NCBI RefSeq assembly: GCF_000004195.4
Contig: NC_030677.2
Span: 45,199,142-45,263,141, forward strand
Source of the DNA: Xenopus tropicalis
Taxonomy: Eukaryota; Chordata; Amphibia; Anura; Pipidae
Direction of reading: 5' to 3'
Length of the DNA stretch: 64,000 bases
Made by a program: the position numbers and the translations under genes
The notes under the pieces: generated by a model
What the model was told of the DNA's origin: nothing
What the model saw: the letters and a program-made list of their open reading frames with translations, nothing else
Databases searched by the model: none
Part shown: in pieces, positions 58,070 to 64,000 of the stretch
How positions within the stretch are numbered: the stretch's first letter is position 1
Layout of the letters: each line of letters starts with the position of its first letter

Positions 58070-58133
58070 GTGTGATGGGTTTGAAGGGTTAAAGTTGATG
58101 GTCTTTTTTCAACCCTATGTAACTATGTAAACT
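58070..58133. repeat. Dispersed repeat tail next to the minisatellite
   Basis: GAAGGGTTAAAGTTGATGG, then TCTTTTTTCAACCCTATGTA; second copy of the block at 9068-9128. It suggests the minisatellite grew inside or beside an interspersed element. Confidence 0.6.
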
Positions 58134-59339
58134 TTGGTGGGGAATAGGAGGATGATCATGGTATTTCAAAATGCAGACAACATTCATATTTGTTCAAGCC
58201 CATATTTGGCCTCTAGAGACCTTGTACCCAGTCAATCAGGTTTGAACAAACAATATTAGAAGGAAACAACACTGGGGCACAAAAGGTTGGCAGTTATTCT
58301 CGGCATATTGAAGGGAGTAATGCTTGGCATTAATATGCTTAATATATATAAGCTGGTGGAGGATTTAAAGTTGAGAAAATTCTGTATCTGCATTCATTCA
58401 TTCCCTGTAGCAGGGAAATACTGCAGGCAGCGTAAGCAAACGTTTCTTTGTTTTTAAGTTAAGAAATTCCCTTTTGCTTGAGCCATATTAGACAAAGTTA
58501 TGGTATCTGGAGGTTGGTATTTATAGGGATTTTTGCAATTAAGCCAATAATGACTACAATTTAAGATGTTGCCCCATGGGAGGAGGTAAGAGGGAAGATC
58601 TACATAACAGGTCAGGGCTGTATAAAAATTGATAATTATAATCCAAGCCGTTTGGCTCCCTTTTAATTAAACTGAAGTTGCAACATACAAAGCCAGTTTA
58701 AATTACACCAGAAAATAAAGACATTCCTTTAAATACAAATGACATATATACAATGGCAACATTTTCCAATCCCTTGACGTTCCTAGGGCATTGATCTTTC
58801 ACACAATACATACATTCCATGCGGATTTTTCTTCAAGAAATATTTCAAAAGATTGGTTTAAACCTGCACTTATTGTGGAAAGGCAAATCCTGCTTACTTA
58901 TAGGGATAATTCCATGATGTAAATATACCACGTTCTATTGAATTATTGGCTTACTAACAGGCTGATGGCTGGTTAAAGCAATTTTGTATTTTAAAAAAAG
59001 GTATACCGTATTTTATATACTTTTATATATATATATATATATATATTCTATTAACTTTTATTTAAAGTAATTGCTGTTTGTTTCACTGTTGTGGTTTAAT
59101 TTTTCAAAGTTTTTGGTGCTAAAATACAGAGTTTGGTGAGCTATAAGGCTTACAGCAGGTTTGCCAGAAGTTTCATTTTTTTGTAGTTACCCTCAGTTTG
59201 AGGTGGGTGGGGTTTGATTAGTTGCACCTGAACAGACAGCATTAATAGAAGGAGCTTGCTCTGGTGGTTGGTGCTCTTTATGTGATTGCTCTTTAAGTGG
59301 TGGCTCTGTAAGTGGAGTTATAAATGCAGGAGTTACAAA
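58134..59339. other. Intergenic, no gene seen
   Basis: TA microsatellite at about 59023-59047. No domain-bearing frame. Confidence 0.5.
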
Positions 59340-59847
59340 TTAAAGGACAATGAAAGGTTAATATAAATTAAAAGTAAGTCTAAAGGCATTCTTTTTAAGT
59401 ACTTACTGCATATCTAAATTCCCAGATCCCTGCTTGCTTCTCTGAGATATGGTGCTGGCAGCCTACAGCAGTGTGAAGACTACAGTGACATCACTGAAAT
59501 CTCTCTCCCCTTCCTGTAGGTGCCAGCGGCAGCCTTCCTATTCTCTGAGCATGTGTGTAACTTGATCCTGTCTCCTGTTCTGAGCTACACATGCCCACCA
59601 GCCAATCAGAAGCGGATCTGGCAGAGGGGAGGGGGGGAGGGAATGAAACACATGTGCAGTATGAAGCAAGGAGGGAAAGGAAGGGAGAATACCTTTTTAG
59701 AGATGGCTGCCTGTTCTAGAAAATGTGAAGTAAGTGTGACTGAGTAAATATTTGATTAGGTGAGCCAAAAGTGTGGCGTTTTTACTAAACAATAGGAGGA
59801 CTATTGGGCAGTATGCTTTTTACATTTTGACTTGCATTCTCCTTTAA
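59340..59847. mobile_element. T2/Kolobok-type MITE, copy 2 (inverted relative to 17771-18206)
   Basis: TTAAAGGACAATGAAAGG at the left and TTGCATTCTCCTTTAA at the right, TTAA at both ends. It carries about 60 extra bases (around 59463-59522, CCTACAGCAGTGTGAAGACT onward) not present in copy 1. Confidence 0.88.
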
Positions 59848-60542
59848 GGGAGTTTGAAACAAGGTTCAAAGTTTGTTCTATTCTGTCTTTTTTCCCCTAG
59901 TTTTGCTTAACTGTTTCTGTAACTGGAAGAATGAGTGGCAGCGAGATTGAAGATCTGACTCACAGCCTGCAACATGTATGCAGTTGTGGAACAACAGTTA
60001 CAAAGTGCTTACCTACAGTATGCTGTGGATGTGAGCGAATTGCGAGTTGCAACACTGCGCTCGACAATCTTGAAGGAGTCTCTTGCTTACTGAGCAGGAG
60101 CTAGCGGGGTAAGATAGTTTGGGGGGAGGAAAACACCGGCAGGATGATGAGGAAGTAAGCTGGGTGACAGTTAGAAAATCTAATGAGGGGAAAAGGAAAA
60201 GGGAGGCTGCTCAGGGGTTTGTGCATCCAGATTTGCTAGATTGTGTAAAGAAGATGGGAGCGTGAACTCTGGACTGGCGGTTCTAGATGGGGCTGATCTC
60301 TCTAACAGCCAAGAGACCAGTGACTCTAGTAGTGGTGGGGAGGAGAGCAGAGCTAGGCCTGAACAGATTGTGGTTATAGAGGATTCAATTATTTGGAAAG
60401 TTGACAGATTAATCTGTCGAGCGGATCACTACAGCTGAACAGTTTGCTGTCTTCCTGGTGCCAGGGTTGGCCATGTAGTTGATTGGGTTGACAAATTATT
60501 GGGTGGGGCTGGGCATGACCCAACTGTCTTGGTACATATAGG

Positions 60543-62741
60543 CAGGGCCGCCATCAGAAATCACGGGGCCCATCACAAGAAAATTTTCTGGGCCCCCCTC
60601 CACCCACGTCCTGCCCCCCAATGGCCCCTCCCATCAGTAAAAAGGACACACATTGGTAGCCAGGGCCCCCTAAGTAGCCAGCATCTCCCCAGCATCCTCC
60701 AGTTAACCCCTTCCCTTGTCCTCCAGCTCCTCCCCCTCAGCATCCTCCAGCTCCCCCCCAGCGTGCTTCCACTATCCTCCAGCTCCCACCCGCCCAAGCA
60801 TCCTCCGGCTCCGCCCCTGCTCCCACCAGCATCCTCCAGCTCCCCCCCCAGTGACTTCCTGTGGTTCCCCCCTCTTGATATGTGCCCTAGCTCCCCCCCA
60901 ACATCTGCACAGCTCCCCCAGCATCCTCCAGCCCCCCCACCAGCGACTTCCTTCAGCTCCCTCCCCTCTAGCGACTGCCTCCAGCCCCCCCCAGCAACTT
61001 CCTTGAGCTCCCCCCCAACAGCGGCTTCCTCCAGCCCCCCCAATAGCTACTTCCTCCAGCCCCCTCCCAGCAACTTCCTCGAGTCCCCCCCAACAGCTAC
61101 TTCCTCCAGCCCCCCCAACAGCTACTTCCTCCAGCCCCCCCCCCAGCAACTTCCTCCAGCCCCCCCCAACAGCTACTTCCTCCAGCCCCCCCCCAGCAAC
61201 TTCCTCGAGTCCCCCCAACAGCTACTTCCTCCAGCTCCCCCCCAACAGCGGCTTCCTCCAGCACCCCCCCAACAACTTCCTCCAGCTCCCCCCCAACAGC
61301 TACTTCTTCCAGCCCCCCCCAACAGCTACTTCCTCAAGCCCCCTCCAGCAACTTCCTCGAGTCCCCCCAACAGCTACTTCCTCTAGCCCCCCAGCAACTT
61401 CCTCGAGTCCCCCCCAACAGCTACTTCCTCCAGCCCCCCCCAGCAACTTCCTCGAGTCCCCCCAACAGCTACTTCCTCCAGCTCCCCCCCCAACAGAGGC
61501 TTCCTCCAGCCCCCCCCAACAACTTCCTCGAGTCCCCCCAACAGCTACTTCCTCCAGCTCCCCCCCAACAGTGGCTTCCTCCAGCTCCCCCCCAACAGCG
61601 GCTTCCTCCAGCACCCCCCCCAACAACTTCCTCGAGCTCCCCCCCAACAGCTACTTCCTCCAGCCCCCCCCCCAGCAACTTCCTCGAGTCCCCCCAACAG
61701 CTACTTCCTCCAGCTCCCCCCCAACAGTGGCTTCCTCCAGCTCCCCCCCAACAGCGGCTTCCTCCAGCACCCCCCCAGCAACTTCCTCGAGTCCCCCCAA
61801 CAGCTACTTCCTCCAGCCCCCCCCAGCAACTTCCTCGAGTCCCCCCAACAGCTACTTCCTCCAGCTCCCCCCCCAACAGAGGCTTCCTCCAGCCCCCCCC
61901 AACAACTTCCTCGAGTCCCCCCAACAGCTACTTCCTCCAGCTCCCCCCCAACAGTGGCTTCCTCCAGCTCCCCCCCAACAGCGGCTTCCTCCAGCACCCC
62001 CCCCAACAACTTCCTCGAGCTCCCCCCCAACAGCTACTTCCTCCAGCCCCCCCCCCAGCAACTTCCTCGAGTCCCCCCAACAGCTACTTCCTCCAGCTCC
62101 CCCCCAACAGTGGCTTCCTCCAGCTCCCCCCCAACAGCGGCTTCCTCCAGCACCCCCCCAACAACTTCCTCGAGCTCCCCCCCAACAGCTACTTCCTCCA
62201 GCTCCCCCCAGCAACTTCCTCGAGTCGCCCCAACAGCTACTTCCTCCAGCTCCCCCCCAACAGTGGCTTCCTCCAGCCCCCCCCAACAACTTCCTCCAGC
62301 TCCCCCCCAACAGCTACTTCCTCCAGCTCCCCCCCAACAGCGGCTTCCTCCAGCCCCCCCCAACAACTTCCTCGAGCTCCCCCCCAACAGCGGCTTCCTC
62401 CAGCTCCCCCACAGCGACTTCGTCCAGCCCCCTCCCACACCCAGCGACTCCCTCCAGCTCCCATGCGACTTCCTCCAGCTCACCTTCCTTTTCCATGTCC
62501 TCGCGATCTGTGCCGGCTCCCCGCTGATCTGCACCTTTCATATGGTTGCGCCCCGTGCGTACAGATGCACGGGGCGTAACCAATCAAATTTCCCACTGGC
62601 CACCAATGACAGGGCCTGGAGTTCTTTGAAGGGGGCCCGAGCTAAAAAAAAACTGTATCACGGCCGGGCCCCCTTTAAAGCGAGGATATCGTCCGGGCCC
62701 GGCACAACAGTACCGCCTGTGCCCCCCTGATGGCGGCCCTG
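60543..62741. mobile_element. Non-autonomous hAT element carrying a minisatellite
   Basis: 2199 bp, ends CAGGGCCGCCATCAG and CTGATGGCGGCCCTG (perfect inverted ends), with an exact 8-bp duplication CATATAGG at 60535-60542 and 62742-62749. It encodes no transposase. Most of its inside is a C-rich tandem array. Confidence 0.93.
60720..62475. repeat. C-rich minisatellite inside the hAT element
   Basis: Units of about 27 bp built from CTTCCTCCAGC, a C6-C9 tract and AACAGC, with CTTCCTCGAGTC variants. A higher-order period of 383 bases is visible (CAACAGAGGC at 61491 and 61874 in matching context). The plus strand is C-rich and the minus strand G-rich. All long Pro/Ser or Gly-rich frames here are artefacts. 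Confidence 0.95.
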
Positions 62742-63239
62742 CATATAGGTACTAATGACAAAATGAATGGTAGGTGGAAGAACTTAGAGTGAGTTTAGGG
62801 ATCTAGGATCTCAGATTAAGGAAAGGTCCTCCAATATCATATTTTTCTGAAGTTTTGCCTGTGCCAAATGTGCAAGTTTAGGGAGACAGCGGGAGCTTAG
62901 GGAGCTAAATGCATGGCTAAAGTCTTGGTGTAGGAAGGAAGGATTTGGGTTCCAAGAGCACTGGGCTGCCTTTCTTTGGGGTACAATCTATATAGCCATG
63001 ATGGATTGCACCTCAATGGAAGGGGAGGGGAAAGAATGGCTAAGAAGATGGAGGAGTGTTTAAACTAGGCGGGGGGGGGGTGAGCTAGAGTTTTATGGGA
63101 AAGATAGTGCAGACCGGTCAGTGGGATTAGCAAGAGGGGATGGGGGAGGAGTGAGGGGGGCATACAGTTTACCAGATAAGGAGATTCCTCTGTTACAAGG
63201 AAAACAGCCTAATAATAGAAAACTTAGATCCAACACTCT

Positions 63240-63620
63240 GTTGCGTAATGTAAAAATCAAAGGGAAAAGTAGTAACCTTCACTGCATGCTGGCTAATGCA
63301 CATAATGCACAGAGCTTGTCAGGGATATTAGAAGAGTTGGAGTCTATTGCATGTACTGAAAATTATGATTTACTAGGTATCACTGAGACCTGGTGGGATG
63401 AAACATGTGACTGGGCCGTGAATATAGATGGTTACACCCTTATTTGGAGGGACAGGGATTTAAAAGGGTGGAGGGGTTTGTCTTATTGTAAAGCCATGTG
63501 CTAAAGAAATTAGAGAGACAGCAAGGTTTGGAATCCCTTTGGGTAGAAATTTCAGCAAGGCTAAAGGTTACAAAAAAATGATCATTGGTGTATGCTATAA
63601 ACCACCCCGTATAAGTGAGT
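63240..63620 (+). pseudogene. CR1-like ORF2, endonuclease N-terminus only
   Basis: NAHNAQSLSGILEELESI, ENYDLLGITETWWDE and IDGYTLIWRDR match the APE endonuclease start of CR1-like ORF2 proteins (N for metal binding, E of ITETW). After a stop the next block appears in another frame as KMIIGVCYKPP near 63572-63604. The sequence then leaves the LINE at about 63620. Confidence 0.88.
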
Positions 63621-63703
63621 CCAGACTCTTAAAAAAAATCCCATTTACATGGGTTTATCCTATAGGCTACAGCTCACCCACTGGGTTTTTTTTAAGAGTC
63701 TGG
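63621..63703. repeat. Inverted repeat at the Penelope/LINE junction
   Basis: CCAGACTCTTAAAAAAAA at 63621 pairs with TTTTTTTTAAGAGTCTGG ending at 63703. The loop (CCTATAGGCTACAGCTCACC) is the reverse of GGTGAGCTTTAGCCTATAGG at 63914-63933. The left half is therefore a short inverted piece of the same element, as often seen at Penelope 5' ends. Confidence 0.8.
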
Positions 63704-64000
63704 AATTCATTCCCAGAATTCCTTTTGTTTGCTTTTGTCTGTTTGAGGCAGTTTCCTCAACCTTATTTATTTGTTTGTAGAACCACATGGTGACTCTACC
63801 TAAGCTGATCAGAAACCCTACACTACACTGATGAGCCCCCAATAAGGGCGAAACCGGTCTGTAGTTGGGAATCTGATCAGCTATTGTCCTGGCTTCAGCT
63901 TCAAACCCACTGGGTGAGCTTTAGCCTATAGGATAAACCCATGTATTCATTCCCAGAATTCCTTTTGTTTGCTTTCCTTTTCTGAGTGAGCATTGCAAAA
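63626..64000 (+). mobile_element. Start of a Penelope-like element (pLTR region), runs past the window edge
   Basis: Contains a hammerhead ribozyme, an inverted 5' fragment and a direct repeat (ATTCATTCCCAGAATTCC at 63705 and 63945). Tandem partial LTR-like repeats with hammerheads are a hallmark of Penelope-like elements. The coding part would lie beyond 64000. The call depends on the ribozyme and layout, because no reverse transcriptase is visible here. Confidence 0.7.
63822..63865 (+). ncRNA. Hammerhead ribozyme, type I, minimal stem III
   Basis: All conserved core parts are present in order: stem I strand ACTACA (63822-63827), CTGATGA (63828-63834), stem II GCCC/GGGC closed by a short CCAATAA-type loop (63835-63849), GAAA (63850-63853), a self-complementary stem III ACCGGT (63853-63858), cleavage C at 63859, and stem I return strand TGTAGT (63860-63865), which pairs exactly with ACTACA. 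Outside, AGCTGATCAG (63803-63812) and CTGATCAGCT extend the helix beyond an internal loop. The very short stem III without a loop is the form described in Penelope-like elements, which may act as dimers. Cleavage is predicted between 63859 and 63860. Confidence 0.88.

Larger units (their letters stand above)
59931..63065 (+). pseudogene. CR1-like ORF1 with SGNH/GDSL esterase domain, split by a hAT element
   Basis: ATG at 59931 (MSGSEIEDL) leads into a Cys-rich segment (CSCGTTVTKC, CCGCERI). Further on, QIVVIEDSIIW is the nucleophile block with the usual GDS changed to EDS. LVHIG is cut by the hAT insertion and resumes as TND at 62750, so the GTND block is split. The last block DGLHLNGRG, with the catalytic Asp/His, is at about 63000-63026. 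Several stops and frame changes occur. In CR1-type elements this protein accompanies the LINE RNA; the esterase role is poorly defined. Confidence 0.82.
59900..63620 (+). mobile_element. CR1-like LINE (ORF1 esterase and start of ORF2), interrupted twice
   Basis: Plus-strand order: Cys-rich ORF1 start, SGNH-esterase motifs, then an APE-type endonuclease start of ORF2. A hAT element (60543-62741) sits inside ORF1, and a Penelope-like element replaces everything after about 63620, so the reverse transcriptase is absent. Stops and frameshifts show it is dead. Confidence 0.85.

Noticed and set aside
60499..62730. Long Pro/Ser-rich and Gly-rich frames on both strands
   Set aside because: They run through a C-rich minisatellite inside a hAT element.

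Overview
The window is vertebrate nuclear DNA and almost certainly from a frog of the Xenopus type. The evidence is an exon-intron gene for CDKN2AIP (CARF), a dense load of TTAA-flanked T2/Kolobok-type MITEs with the TTAAAGG start, other small inverted-repeat elements typical of Xenopus, long-TIR Tc1 elements of the fish and frog type, CR1-like and YADD-type LINEs, Penelope-like elements and a class-I-like endogenous retrovirus. Genes are sparse and most of the sequence is layered mobile DNA.

Layout. 0.8-2.1 kb holds the 3' part of a LINE on the minus strand. 5.4-7.0 kb is a full-length Tc1 element with an intact 339-residue transposase. 9.4-11.1 kb is three MITEs back to back. 12.5-13.5 kb is an 18-bp minisatellite. 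13.9-14.5 kb is a CpG-rich, promoter-like stretch with no recognised gene. 15.5-18.2 kb has T2-type MITEs and a dead Tc1. 18.8-23.0 kb is CDKN2AIP, minus strand, three coding exons and 411 codons, with a near-perfect 401-bp palindromic MITE in intron 2. 23.2-42 kb is intergenic, with about 20 MITEs and fragments, a Penelope GIY-YIG remnant split by a hAT MITE, and a diverged local duplication. 42.1-46.4 kb is the 5' half of a retrovirus on the minus strand (LTR, primer-binding site, gag, UAG, protease; the rest of pol and env are lost).

49.1-50.4 kb is more MITEs. 50.4-52.0 kb is a second Tc1, frameshifted, whose right end runs straight into a 6-kb minisatellite of 34-bp units (52.0-58.1 kb) that itself carries 1.85-kb and 0.44-kb higher-order duplications. 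59.9-63.6 kb is a CR1-like LINE with an SGNH-esterase ORF1 and the start of an endonuclease ORF2. A 2.2-kb hAT element filled with a C-rich minisatellite is inserted exactly inside the esterase GTND motif. The LINE is cut off at 63.6 kb by the end of a Penelope-like element that carries a complete-looking type I hammerhead ribozyme at 63822-63865.

The only well-supported host gene is CDKN2AIP. The other coding signals belong to mobile elements, and only the first Tc1 transposase is intact. The most interesting structures are the hammerhead ribozyme, the Tc1/minisatellite fusion with its higher-order amplification, the retroviral gag-UAG-protease arrangement, and the repeated theme of tandem repeats expanding inside DNA transposons. 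Family assignments come from motifs, termini and target-site duplications read by eye. No database search was possible.
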